Shown here: one piece after another, positions 47,162 through 55,944 of the stretch | How positions within the stretch are numbered: the stretch's first letter is position 1 | Layout of the letters: every line of letters begins with the position of its first letter | Origin: Marinobacterium sp. | GTDB lineage: Bacteria > Pseudomonadota > Gammaproteobacteria > Pseudomonadales > Balneatricaceae | Direction of reading: 5' to 3' | Assembly (NCBI GenBank): GCA_025800125.1 | Contig: JAOXSF010000026.1 | Coordinates: forward strand, 62,001-126,000 | DNA: 64,000 nucleotides | Translations under genes and position numbers: made by a program | Notes under the pieces: model-generated | Seen by the model: only the letters and a program-made list of their open reading frames with translations | The model's database searches: none | What the model was told of the DNA's origin: nothing

Positions 47162-49354
47162 CTAGTAGCCACCGTATCCATACTCGTCAATAGCTTTTCC
47201 ATAGCCGAAGCGGCCGCGTCCTTTCGCTGCTACTTTATTTAGCACAATGCCTAGTACTGACGCATTGTTGGATATAAGTCGGTTTATGCCTCGACGCACC
47301 ATTGGTACTGTTGTGTCATCTGCTTTGACAACATACACGACCGAGTTGACAGATGTACTTAGTACCAGAGCATCGCTTACCAGCTCAGTAGGTGAGGAAT
47401 CAATGATTATGCGGTCATATCGAGAGCTCAAATAGTCCAGAATACGTTCAAAGCGTTCTGTTGATAAAAGTTCCAGAGGGTTGGCAGGCATTTCCCCTGG
47501 ATAAATAACATCAATGCCTTCGTGTGACACAAGCACATCAGAGAGTCTGGCCTGATCTTGAATCAAAGCTGACAGGCCCAGGTGGCCCTCAACCTCACCA
47601 AGACCTGATACAACATACTTTTTGCGCATATCGGCACAGACAAGCACAACTTTTTCCATTTTGCCCAGAGCAATAGCCAGGTTGAATGATAGTGTACTCT
47701 TGCCCTCACCTGAGCAGGATGAGCTGATTAGAACGCGTTTGTTATCTTTTTCTATATCAGATAACAACAGGCTGGTACGTACTGTACGTATTGCTTCTGA
47801 GAAGGTGGGTAGTTCTTCGTTTGTGAAAGCTGCGTTCATATCACAGGATACTTTTTTGGCATCTAGAGCGGGTACAGCTCCAAGTAAAGGCAGTCCCAGT
47901 TTTCCTTCTACATCATCAGGTGTCTTGATTACATTTTTCTTCAGCTCCAGGAAGACAAACAGCAGAGAGCAGAAAATGACTGCGCCAATACCAGAAATCA
48001 GTACCATCAAAGTCTTTTTAGGTTTGAATGGAACGCCTGGAATAACTGCTTTGTCAACAACCCGTATATTAACGTCTTCCAGATCTGACGTTACGGTAGC
48101 TTCTTTCAGGCGTGTCAGAAAAGTATCGTAGAGTGCTGCATTGGTGTTTACTTCGCGTTGAAGTTCAATCAGTTTAAACTCTTTTTGTTTTATTTTGTGT
48201 ATAGTCTGATTGTTCTCAGCCAGTAGTTTGTCTAGCGACTTTTCAGCGGCTAGTGCTAGTTCATAGTCTCTTTTTATACCTGAAACCAGTAAGTGAACCT
48301 GACTGGCAAGTGTGCGTCTTGCTGAGTCAAGAGCAGATTGGCTTGCCATATATTGAGGGTGTTTAGGCCCATAGCGTTTGACTGCTTCGTCGAATCTTAT
48401 TTTTGCCTGAACCTCGACCTCTTTCAATTTACCAATAAGATTGTTCAAGCGGATGTCTGGCAGGTCAAGAAAAGCTTCCCAGTCATTGCTTTGTATTTCT
48501 TTTACTTGCCAGTATTTACCTTCCGCTGCTACACGGTCACGACGGGCTTCTGATTGACGTGTCAAAATACGTTTTAGTTCGTCCCCCTTCATTGTGACAA
48601 CGCCATTCCAGTCAAGCAGGTTTTCCTGCTCTCGATATAATTGTAAGTTTCGTTCTGATGTTTCCAGCTTTTCTTTCAGGACGTCTAATTGAGAGTTAAT
48701 CCACCCGGTTGCAATTTTGTTCATATCAACTTTTGCTTCAAGCTGGCTCTCTATAAAAACGTCTGCAATAATATTGGCTATTTCAGCTGCAATAGCTGGA
48801 TCTGAAGATGCTACAGATACTTTTGCAAGTCGTGTTTTGTTAATCGGAGATATGTCAATAGAGGAAACCAGCTTCCCAATTACAATACTCTTTACTTGCT
48901 CTTCTGTATAAGTAACCACTTTTTCTTCTGGAATAGGGATGTATTGCTTAATTATATTGGAGAAAGGCAGAGATGACAGAAAAGACTTTTTCTTTTTTAC
49001 TCGTACATCAAATGCGGGATGCTTGGTCAGGTTAAGTGTCTGAACTACACGCTCAGCCAGACTGCGAGATTTCAGCATTTCAAACTGTGTCTGCAGGTAT
49101 TCTTTATCATTACCATCAAAAGAATAAACCTGTTCAATAGATACAACCTGCCCTTGCTGCTTTTCAATAAGAATTGTTGATGTTGCTTTGTACATCGGAA
49201 CAATTCTGGAGACAGCAAAAGAGCTAGCTGTCATCACGAGGACAGCCACAAAGACCAGAATGTACTTTCTGGATTCTATTGCATGCCATAGAGCAGCGAG
49301 GTCAACCTCTGCCACTGCTGCTTGGCCGGGCATTGCTTCTTGCAGTTTACTCAA
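47162..49354 (-). CDS. Wzc-like polysaccharide co-polymerase with tyrosine kinase domain
   Basis: A 730-residue inner-membrane protein. Residues 1-450 form a Wzz/GumC-type domain: a membrane segment at about 30-52, a long periplasmic coiled coil, and a second membrane segment at about 430-455. Residues about 525-700 form a bacterial tyrosine kinase with Walker A SCSGEGKST, Walker A' VLVCADMRKK and Walker B IIIDSS. The C-terminus holds a tyrosine cluster (FGYGKAIDEYGYGGY) for autophosphorylation. It controls chain length and export of exopolysaccharide. It starts 10 bases after the wza-like gene. Confidence 0.93.
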   Translation of the reverse strand: MSKLQEAMPGQAAVAEVDLAALWHAIESRKYILVFVAVLVMTASSFAVSRIVPMYKATSTILIEKQQGQVVSIEQVYSFDGNDKEYLQTQFEMLKSRSLAERVVQTLNLTKHPAFDVRVKKKKSFLSSLPFSNIIKQYIPIPEEKVVTYTEEQVKSIVIGKLVSSIDISPINKTRLAKVSVASSDPAIAAEIANIIADVFIESQLEAKVDMNKIATGWINSQLDVLKEKLETSERNLQLYREQENLLDWNGVVTMKGDELKRILTRQSEARRDRVAAEGKYWQVKEIQSNDWEAFLDLPDIRLNNLIGKLKEVEVQAKIRFDEAVKRYGPKHPQYMASQSALDSARRTLASQVHLLVSGIKRDYELALAAEKSLDKLLAENNQTIHKIKQKEFKLIELQREVNTNAALYDTFLTRLKEATVTSDLEDVNIRVVDKAVIPGVPFKPKKTLMVLISGIGAVIFCSLLFVFLELKKNVIKTPDDVEGKLGLPLLGAVPALDAKKVSCDMNAAFTNEELPTFSEAIRTVRTSLLLSDIEKDNKRVLISSSCSGEGKSTLSFNLAIALGKMEKVVLVCADMRKKYVVSGLGEVEGHLGLSALIQDQARLSDVLVSHEGIDVIYPGEMPANPLELLSTERFERILDYLSSRYDRIIIDSSPTELVSDALVLSTSVNSVVYVVKADDTTVPMVRRGINRLISNNASVLGIVLNKVAAKGRGRFGYGKAIDEYGYGGY

Positions 49355-49363
49355 ATTACCGCC

Positions 49364-49891
49364 TCAGAAAAAACTTTCGCCGACAGTAAGGATGTCTCCG
49401 GGAAGTACCCGGTTATTTAAATCGACTCGCTGTCCTTTGTCATTATTCCCTTCTCTGATAAGGGTAATATCATCCATTGCTGCCCGGTCAGTAAAGCCTC
49501 CGCCAATAGAAATAGCTTTGCGTACAGTCAGGCCGGGTTGATAAGGGTATCGGCCTGGTGACTCAACTTCGCCATTAAGAAAGAAATCTCGATATACAGT
49601 CAATGAGACAGTCACCTTAGGGTCAATCAGATAGTCACCTTTCAGGCCCTGATAAATATAGTCAGATACTTCGCTGACAGTCTGGCCACTTACAGGAACG
49701 CGCCCCAAAAATGGATAGGTGATATAGCCGTGTGAAGGAATGAGAACCGTTGGAATACTCAACTCTGGTTCACCATAGACGCTGATTGTAATAACGTCGC
49801 CAGATCCAAGTCTGTACTGGCTTTCTGCCTGAAGCATGCTGCCAGGAAAAAGTACCAGGCATAATAAAAAGTGGAGCATGAGGTTTTTCAT
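49364..49891 (-). CDS. Polysaccharide export protein (short Wza/GumB type)
   Basis: About 175 residues: a signal peptide (LMLHFLLCLVLFPGSMLQA), a Poly_export domain at about 25-105 (YRLGSGDVITISVYGEPELS) and one SLBB domain at about 108-165. It lacks the C-terminal helix that forms the outer-membrane pore in full Wza, and it has no lipobox. It probably forms the periplasmic ring and relies on the neighbouring barrel protein for the outer-membrane channel. Two in-frame ATG codons open the frame, and I used the second. Confidence 0.88.
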   Translation of the reverse strand: MKNLMLHFLLCLVLFPGSMLQAESQYRLGSGDVITISVYGEPELSIPTVLIPSHGYITYPFLGRVPVSGQTVSEVSDYIYQGLKGDYLIDPKVTVSLTVYRDFFLNGEVESPGRYPYQPGLTVRKAISIGGGFTDRAAMDDITLIREGNNDKGQRVDLNNRVLPGDILTVGESFF

Positions 49892-49901
49892 AAGCATAAG
49901 G

Positions 49902-51098
49902 CTACATCAGATAGAATTGAACACCAGCAAATACCCCCTTTCTATCGTAATCTTCATCTGAAGGGCTAAGCATATTGTCAGAACTGCTTGCAGATAAAGA
50001 AAACCCTATTCCCCGTACATAGTCATAACCCAAAGATATAGAAAGCCCTTGTCTTAGGACTTCTTTCTCAGTGTTTAGGTCTGTATCAAATGACATTGAC
50101 ATCGTACTTCTAACCCTGATTTTCGGTGAATACAGATAAGTCCACCTTACCATGCCTCCGAAAGATTTTTTCAGAGAGCCGTTCTGGTTACTGAAAAGTC
50201 GTCTGATGAGATCTATACGTATTTCAGAGCGAGGGCGAGGCCACCAGGTTGAGGATACAAAAAATGCCAGCATTTCGTTGCGCCCCTGCTCAGACAGGCT
50301 TATATCTGTACCAATAAGAGCTTCCAGGTAAAGGCGGGGGTTAATCCACATATTGCCACCTCCCGCCAGCATAACACGCCTGTATGCTTTCTCGCTATCG
50401 AAAGGGAACTGGTTGTCAGATAGAATGGATAAAAGCTCAAGGCTAAGCTTCGCTCCATATCTGTATTCAAAGTATGTTTCCAGACTTGTTGTTCGTCGTA
50501 TAAACTCTGCTCGATTTGTCGATGAGTAGAGGTTATTCATATAATCCCACTCAAGGTAATCAGCTTTTATATCTAAGAAGCCTTTCGAGCGTTCTCGACC
50601 GAGTGTGTACTGAAACTTGGCATACTTGAGCCGCTGTTCGTCTCTTTTCTCGTTGTTAAGAAAGTTATCCAGATGGCGTCCAGACGACATTCGTTCAACG
50701 CCAGCTTCCAGTTGGACTTTTGAGCGGGAGCCGGTTCGCATAAAAGAGCGGGCACGCAGCTGATATGTTTTACTGTTATCCTGTCGGCTTGAATGATTCT
50801 GGGTTTTACTGCCGCGTGCTGATAAAGCGATGTGGCTGGTGCGGCTACTCCGAAAAGCATAGCTGACACTTGCGCCTGCTCCAGAAACGTGTGAAGCGAT
50901 ATTGCGTGTAGATGCTGTAACGTTATTACTGTAACCGTGAGAGAGGCTGCCAGACAAAAAGAAGCCCTCCGGCACTTTCAGCGCTCGCTCCGGGCGTTCA
51001 AAGTAATACTCTTTCTGGCCAAGAGGGGCTGCTGTCGTAACCTGAGCCCACAGAAAAGTGGTCAGTAGCCATCCTAGCTTCTGCCTGAACACTGTTTT
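49902..51098 (-). CDS. Outer-membrane beta-barrel protein of the exopolysaccharide set
   Basis: About 398 residues with a signal peptide (LGWLLTTFLWAQVTTAAP) and then alternating amphipathic strands rich in Tyr, Arg and Ser, ending in FYLM, as in many outer-membrane barrels. Proteins of this kind accompany GumB/GumC-type exporters and probably form the exit channel. I cannot assign a named family with certainty. The frame is open to 51128, but the signal peptide starts at 51098, just past the end of the wcaJ-like gene. Confidence 0.75.
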   Translation of the reverse strand, partial: KTVFRQKLGWLLTTFLWAQVTTAAPLGQKEYYFERPERALKVPEGFFLSGSLSHGYSNNVTASTRNIASHVSGAGASVSYAFRSSRTSHIALSARGSKTQNHSSRQDNSKTYQLRARSFMRTGSRSKVQLEAGVERMSSGRHLDNFLNNEKRDEQRLKYAKFQYTLGRERSKGFLDIKADYLEWDYMNNLYSSTNRAEFIRRTTSLETYFEYRYGAKLSLELLSILSDNQFPFDSEKAYRRVMLAGGGNMWINPRLYLEALIGTDISLSEQGRNEMLAFFVSSTWWPRPRSEIRIDLIRRLFSNQNGSLKKSFGGMVRWTYLYSPKIRVRSTMSMSFDTDLNTEKEVLRQGLSISLGYDYVRGIGFSLSASSSDNMLSPSDEDYDRKGVFAGVQFYLM

Positions 51099-51108
51099 CA
51101 TCTGACTA

Positions 51109-52494
51109 TTAATAAATTGAGCTGCCAAATAATGATAGCGGAGTTCTTACTAGAATTTTCAGATCCAGCCAGAATGACCAACTATTAATATAGACAAGAT
51201 CAAACTCTACACGTTTCGCCATTTTGTCCAGTGTCTCTGTTTCGCCTCGGAAGCCGCTTATCTGAGCCAGGCCTGTAATTCCAGGTTTAATGCGGTGGCG
51301 GGCCATATAAGCATCAATTTTTCCAGAGTAGTAGTTGTTGTGCGCCACAGCATGTGGGCGTGGTCCGACGAGCGACATGTGTCCCTGTAGTACATTAATT
51401 AACTGGGGTAGCTCATCAATGGATGTGCGCCGAATGAACTTCCCGACTGGGGTTACCCTCGGATCGTCGCGAGTCGCCTGTTTCACTGCCTTGTCATCAT
51501 GCATTCGCATCGAGCGAAACTTCCACACTTCTATGACCTGACCATTCCAGCCGTGACGTTTCTGTTTGAAAATTACAGGGCCGGGGGAACTCAGGCGCAC
51601 GGCCAGTGCGGTGGTTAGCAGCAAAGGGCTGAGTAATAGCAGGCCTGTGAGTGCGCCAATCCGATCCAGAGCAGACTTGGCTAATGCTGCCAGAGGGTAT
51701 CGAGTTAGTGGGCTTTCATTGAGGTTGATGACCGGCAAGCCGTCCAATTCAGTGACTGAATGGTTGAGTAGTACCAAACTGGCGATATCGGGAACCCATA
51801 CAACATCTATACCCGAGTCAAGCAGGTCGATATATAAGCCTTCTATCTGCTGGGCTTCAGCTAGCGGCAGGGCAATATATAAACGGCCAATATTATATTT
51901 TTGAATAGTGTCTCTTAGCTCATCGTCGGGGCCAAGCACTGGGCATGGGGCCTTAGTAGCGCAGGACTGGTTGCAGATAGCACCAATAAATCTGCTCTCT
52001 GGCTTTTCTTGAAGTTTGCGTGACACCATCCAGGCAAGCTCGCCGCTGCCGTAAATAGCCGCATTGGTATCTCGGCTCAGGCGCTGGCGATAGTAGCGTG
52101 CCAGGTGATGAACAGGGATATAGAACGTTAACTGAAGGGCTACAGATAGTGCAAACCAGCGCATAATCAGAGAGCTATTGATGCTCTCAATAGAGCCCGT
52201 ATAGTTGAGTCCCATCCAGAGTATGGCGATGACAAGTAATCCGCTCAGTATGATACGAGTGCAGCCTTGTTTGGAGCTGAAATCACGGCGATAGCTACCT
52301 AGTGTTGCGGACACAGGTATTGATATAAGAGCCGAGCAGATCATGACCCAGCGATAAGTTGTATCCAGGTTTCCTGATTCACTCCAGGTGCAAATCCAGA
52401 GCACACCTGCGCTGATGGATTGTGCTAGTAGCCACTGAGCCCAGAATACAAGTCCTAGCCCTTGATGCTTTATTAACTGTCTCTGGGTGTTCAT
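51109..52494 (-). CDS. Undecaprenyl-phosphate sugar phosphotransferase (WcaJ/EpsB type)
   Basis: A 461-residue polyprenyl glycosylphosphotransferase: four or five N-terminal membrane segments, a CoA-binding-like middle domain (about 140-250), and a catalytic domain with KSALDRIGALTGLLLLSP, GPVIFKQKRHGWNG, KFRSM, RRTSIDELPQLINVL and MSLVGPRPHA. It transfers a hexose 1-phosphate, probably glucose from UDP-glucose (GalU product), to undecaprenyl phosphate as the first step of repeat-unit assembly. It is the first gene of the four-gene export set. No other glycosyltransferase is in the window. Confidence 0.92.
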   Translation of the reverse strand: MNTQRQLIKHQGLGLVFWAQWLLAQSISAGVLWICTWSESGNLDTTYRWVMICSALISIPVSATLGSYRRDFSSKQGCTRIILSGLLVIAILWMGLNYTGSIESINSSLIMRWFALSVALQLTFYIPVHHLARYYRQRLSRDTNAAIYGSGELAWMVSRKLQEKPESRFIGAICNQSCATKAPCPVLGPDDELRDTIQKYNIGRLYIALPLAEAQQIEGLYIDLLDSGIDVVWVPDIASLVLLNHSVTELDGLPVINLNESPLTRYPLAALAKSALDRIGALTGLLLLSPLLLTTALAVRLSSPGPVIFKQKRHGWNGQVIEVWKFRSMRMHDDKAVKQATRDDPRVTPVGKFIRRTSIDELPQLINVLQGHMSLVGPRPHAVAHNNYYSGKIDAYMARHRIKPGITGLAQISGFRGETETLDKMAKRVEFDLVYINSWSFWLDLKILVRTPLSLFGSSIY

Positions 52495-52802
52495 TTTTCA
52501 GTGCCCTTCCTGAACCACTTGTTGATTACCGCTTATGCTATCATTGCCTTGGTGTGTGTGCCGCCAGAGCCTGGTAGGGTTTGGAGCTTGGTTTAATACA
52601 GATATCTGGCAGCCTGTCCTAATGTATTACAGGCTTTGCAGGTTAGTATTATGTCAGAGATATGCTGCTTGACAACGCCACTTCAGACGGAGTTTCCAGC
52701 AGTGTACGCATCTTAAAAAACGCTTATATACCCCAATATCAAGTAAGGGGTAAGCGGTGGCTGCTATTTTGGCTCAGAGCGTACAGGGTTTGAGGGGAAG
52801 GG
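52495..52802. other. Non-coding stretch upstream of the exopolysaccharide set
   Basis: About 300 bases between the wcaJ-like gene and the tRNA terminator. It should hold the promoter of the four-gene set. I see no clear -10/-35 pair or operator. Confidence 0.4.
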
Positions 52803-52855
52803 ATATTCAAGACATAAAAAAACCGGCTATGCCGGCTCTTTTATGTCTTGAATAT
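52803..52855. terminator. Extended palindromic terminator of tRNA-Ser copy 2
   Basis: An inner stem CCGGC/GCCGG with loop TAT is preceded by seven A on plus (T on the minus strand), making a normal terminator for the minus-strand tRNA. Around it is a perfect 17-bp inverted repeat (52803-52819 with 52839-52855, arm start ATATTCAAGACATAAAA) whose last base is part of the tRNA CCA end. Confidence 0.85.
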
Positions 52856-52942
52856 GGCGGTGAGGGAGGGATTCGAACCCTCGATACGTTTCCGTATACA
52901 CACTTTCCAGGCGTGCTCCTTCGGCCACTCGGACACCTCACC
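52855..52942 (-). tRNA. tRNA-Ser (GGA), copy 2
   Basis: This copy is identical over all 88 bases to the gene at 41571-41658, in the same orientation, with encoded CCA and anticodon GGA. Flanking sequences differ. A long palindrome follows its 3' end. Confidence 0.97.
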
Positions 52943-53075
52943 GAAGAGGTGCGTAATATACCCTTTTTTCTGAGGTATGCAAGTAGAATTTATTTTTTTA
53001 TGTATGTTTTTATGGAATGCTTTTTGCTTTTTATGTTGGTGGCTATGTCAGTCAGGGTGCTTCAGGGAGATTTTC

Positions 53076-53336
53076 ATGCCACATTTTACTGCCGTTGCAG
53101 GTATTGCAGTTCGGTCTCGAAGTTGTGCTACCCGCACAGATCAAAAAATGACAGAGGAAGAAAAAGCGCGTGAGCTGGCGCGATTGCGAGAGCCAGAGCT
53201 TCCTCCGCGTACGAGTGAGCAGGAGTATTATCGTCAGCGGTTGCGGCGTATGCGTCAGCAAGGTGTGCCTGTCAGGTTGAGTGTGAGGGAAGGCTGGAGC
53301 CTTCCGGGCTCAAATGGTTCTTCCCGGGGCGGTTAG
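53076..53336 (+). CDS. Small basic protein of unknown function
   Basis: A possible 86-residue protein, rich in Arg and Glu (MTEEEKARELARLREPEL, YYRQRLRRMRQQG). GGGAG lies 7 bases before the ATG, which supports translation. I do not recognise the family. An internal ATG at MTEEEK would give a 61-residue form. It is convergent with ftsZ and ends about 90 bases from it. Confidence 0.45.
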   Translation: MPHFTAVAGIAVRSRSCATRTDQKMTEEEKARELARLREPELPPRTSEQEYYRQRLRRMRQQGVPVRLSVREGWSLPGSNGSSRGG

Positions 53337-53429
53337 TATGTTTCGACGGCCGCCCGCGGTGGCGGCTTGCTTTTATTGGGCAAGTCAGTGGAGTGGTTAG
53401 ATCTCGCTGGTATCTGGTTGGTCTGAGAT

Positions 53430-54647
53430 TCAGTCAGCCTGGCGACGCAAGAATGCCGGAATGTCCAGAAAGTCCATGTCATCCGTCCCTGTTTTTAGTG
53501 AGGGTTCAGGGATGTTGTCTGGCGTATGGTTGTTTGAGCGTATTGCTGGGGCGATTGCTGCTGGTTGCCGGTTTCGCATGATGGTTGGTGTATCCAGCTG
53601 GCTAAGGTCGCTGCCCGGGGGGAGGTTGGTGGCAACGGATCGTGATGGTGGTGCAATATCGCCGTTTGCCACACGTGCTCCAGTTTCGATTGAGCGGCCT
53701 AGTCCGGTAGCAACAACTGTAACGGATAGCTGATCTGTCAGTTGTGGGTCAATAACTGTGCCTACGACGATGGTTGCTTCGTCTGATGCATAAGCTTCGA
53801 CAATTTGTCCAACCTCGGAGAACTCACCAAGACTGAGGTCAACTCCTGCTGTGATGTTGACGAGTATGCCGGCAGCGCCTTTCAGGTCAATGTCTTCCAG
53901 TAGTGGGCTTCGGATTGCGGCTTCAGTTGCTTCAACTGCGCGTCCTTCCCCGTGTCCGTATGCGCTTCCCATCATAGCCATGCCCATTTCAGACATGACG
54001 GTGCGTACATCTGCAAAATCAACATTGATCATGCCTGGGCGGATAATCAGGTCGGCTACGCCTTGTACTGCGCCTTTCAATACGTCGTTGGCTGCATTGA
54101 ATGCGCTGACCAGTGTGCAGTTTTTACCCAGAACAGGAAGCAGTTTCTCGTTCGGGATAATGATCAGGGAGTCAACGCTTTCCTTAAGCTCTATAATACC
54201 CTGTTCGGCAATTTTCTGGCGCTTGCGGCCTTCGAATGGAAATGGTCGTGTCACGACTGCGACGGTCAGAATGCCTAACTCTCGTGCCAGGGTTGCAACA
54301 ACCGGTGCTGCTCCTGTACCGGTGCCGCCTCCCATTCCGGCTGTTATAAAAATCATGTCTGCACCAGAAAGCGTCTGAAGTAGTTGCTCTCTATCTTCCA
54401 TGGCGGCCCGGCGGCCAATTTCAGGGTTGGCGCCGGCGCCTAGTCCTTTGGTCAGGTTTTCACCGAGCCGGAGGGCTGTATGTGAGGCTATGGAATTCAA
54501 AGCCTGAGCATCTGTGTTGGCGCAGATAAATTCAACGCCCTCTACTTCACAGTCAACCATGTGTTGTACGGCATTACCGCCGCCGCCACCGACGCCAATT
54601 ACCTTGATCACAGCGCTCTGCGGAACGCTATCCACCATTTCAAACAT
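53430..54647 (-). CDS. ftsZ: Cell division protein FtsZ
   Basis: A 405-residue tubulin-like GTPase that forms the division ring. The GTP-binding GGGTGTGAAP, the T7 loop NVDFADVRTVM and the C-terminal anchor peptide LDIPAFLRRQAD (binds FtsA/ZipA) are all intact, so it should be functional. GGAGA 8 bases upstream sets the start at 54647, and the longer open frame to 54743 has no support. Neither ftsA, ftsQ nor lpxC is beside it, unlike the usual dcw cluster, so it is either a second copy or a relocated gene. Confidence 0.96.
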   Translation of the reverse strand: MFEMVDSVPQSAVIKVIGVGGGGGNAVQHMVDCEVEGVEFICANTDAQALNSIASHTALRLGENLTKGLGAGANPEIGRRAAMEDREQLLQTLSGADMIFITAGMGGGTGTGAAPVVATLARELGILTVAVVTRPFPFEGRKRQKIAEQGIIELKESVDSLIIIPNEKLLPVLGKNCTLVSAFNAANDVLKGAVQGVADLIIRPGMINVDFADVRTVMSEMGMAMMGSAYGHGEGRAVEATEAAIRSPLLEDIDLKGAAGILVNITAGVDLSLGEFSEVGQIVEAYASDEATIVVGTVIDPQLTDQLSVTVVATGLGRSIETGARVANGDIAPPSRSVATNLPPGSDLSQLDTPTIMRNRQPAAIAPAIRSNNHTPDNIPEPSLKTGTDDMDFLDIPAFLRRQAD

Positions 54648-54999
54648 TCGCTGTTCTCCTTTGTTGGTGTGCTGCAGTAGAGCTAGAGCTGCTGTGAGTG
54701 CATACCCTCCTCTGGCATTAGTATAACCTGTCGCCTGGTGCATTCGCTTCTGAATAACAGACCATTATTCAAGGAGAGAGGTTCATTTATTATCCAGAAT
54801 TAAGGCAAAAATCATACCAGGAAAAACGTTGCCTGCACAGCACAGCGCTATGATATATGGTCGGCAAATACTCGCAGCTTAATCGGGAGTTGTAGTGAAA
54901 GAGCTGGCAATATTTTGCCATCTCGAATGGTGTTATGAAGAGAGATTGTGTGAAGGGGGCGAGGAAAGGGAGGCGATTCTTTCCTCCCTGTCTGTGATG
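54648..54999. other. Intergenic stretch upstream of ftsZ
   Basis: About 350 bases between ftsZ and the end of the cyclotransferase-like gene, both on the minus strand. It should contain the ftsZ promoter. No clear terminator or promoter was found. A long plus-strand frame starting at 54895 runs antisense to the next gene and looks like a shadow. Confidence 0.45.
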
Positions 55000-55632
55000 T
55001 CAGCGATAACTGTATCGGGTCTCGATATTTCGCCAGCCTGTCAGGTTTGGAGCCTGCATCAAATATTGGCGAACAGGTGTCAGGCCGTCGGCAAGGAAGG
55101 TGGTGTCCATGAAGTTGGCAAGTACTTCACTGCCTGCCTGCTCAGCAGACTGCAGGCAGAATGTCAGATAGTCTGGGTGTGGCAGGATGTCATCTCGCCA
55201 TATAGCCCCGCGATAATATTGTCCTACGCGATACTGGTATTCTGCTTCGGTTACGCATTTGTTGAGTCTGTAATCACGATCGTTCCACCCGGAGCACATT
55301 CGCCCCAGCTGGACTTTCCCACGGCTGTCAATTGTCTCTACTTCTATCCAGCGAAATCGGTGTTCTCGTTCATAGAGTGCTTCAAAAGCGCTTTCTGGCA
55401 CCTCAAATTGTGAGCATATCATTGCAGATTCAGGTGCTTCTTCTGTTGAGCAGGATGCGATTTCAAGGCTGTCGGGGTTAATGTTATAACGGCTGAAAAA
55501 AACGATGCCGACTTTGTTAAAGATGCGCCGATAGCCCGGTACTTCAACCAGGCGGAAGTTTGTCAGCTCTGGTACTGTTTCGCGCGCAGATGTTTCGGAT
55601 AGAAGGGATCCGTAACCGACCACTGAAATCAA
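55000..55632 (-). CDS. Gamma-glutamylcyclotransferase-like protein
   Basis: A 210-residue AIG2/GGCT-fold protein. The substrate-loop motif VVGYGSLLS opens the protein, and a glutamate in ALYEREHRF is a candidate general base. Such enzymes release 5-oxoproline from gamma-glutamyl compounds, and the exact substrate cannot be inferred. It stands alone upstream of ftsZ with a 350-base gap. Confidence 0.72.
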   Translation of the reverse strand: MISVVGYGSLLSETSARETVPELTNFRLVEVPGYRRIFNKVGIVFFSRYNINPDSLEIASCSTEEAPESAMICSQFEVPESAFEALYEREHRFRWIEVETIDSRGKVQLGRMCSGWNDRDYRLNKCVTEAEYQYRVGQYYRGAIWRDDILPHPDYLTFCLQSAEQAGSEVLANFMDTTFLADGLTPVRQYLMQAPNLTGWRNIETRYSYR

Positions 55633-55900
55633 ACTCCATTCCTCCCGGTTATCCTGATGCTATAGGCGCTTTATCGTCCCCGTCACCACAATTAGCCGGG
55701 GAAAGTAGAGTTACTGGCCATAATACCAGCAATATCAAATTTCTGACCAGTATCAGATCAACTGGCCTGTAGCGTATTTTTCAGGTCGTGTCATCTGGTA
55801 GTGGTGACTGCCGGTGGTTTGGTGTTGGTGAGTGTGGCCTCGTGTCACCGGGTTCTGGTTATCTGTAGTGTCCTGATTGCTATGCGCCCGGATTACCATG

Positions 55901-55944
55901 TGCTCTTATTGCCAATAGTAATTGCTCTTATTGCCAATAGTAAT
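55901..55944. repeat. Perfect 22-bp tandem duplication across a stop codon
   Basis: Two identical adjacent 22-base units (55901-55922 and 55923-55944), core CTCTTATTGCCAATAGTAAT. The second copy contains the stop codon and last residues of the membrane-protein gene on the minus strand. Confidence 0.95.

Noticed and set aside
41571-52942. An active genomic island or prophage between the tRNAs
   Set aside because: No integrase, transposase or phage gene is present, and several genes inside (pgi, galU) are core metabolism. Only the repeat structure itself is claimed.
54895-55413. A 172-codon plus-strand frame opposite the cyclotransferase-like gene
   Set aside because: The minus-strand protein has the VVGYGSL family motif. 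The plus-strand frame has none and is explained as a shadow.
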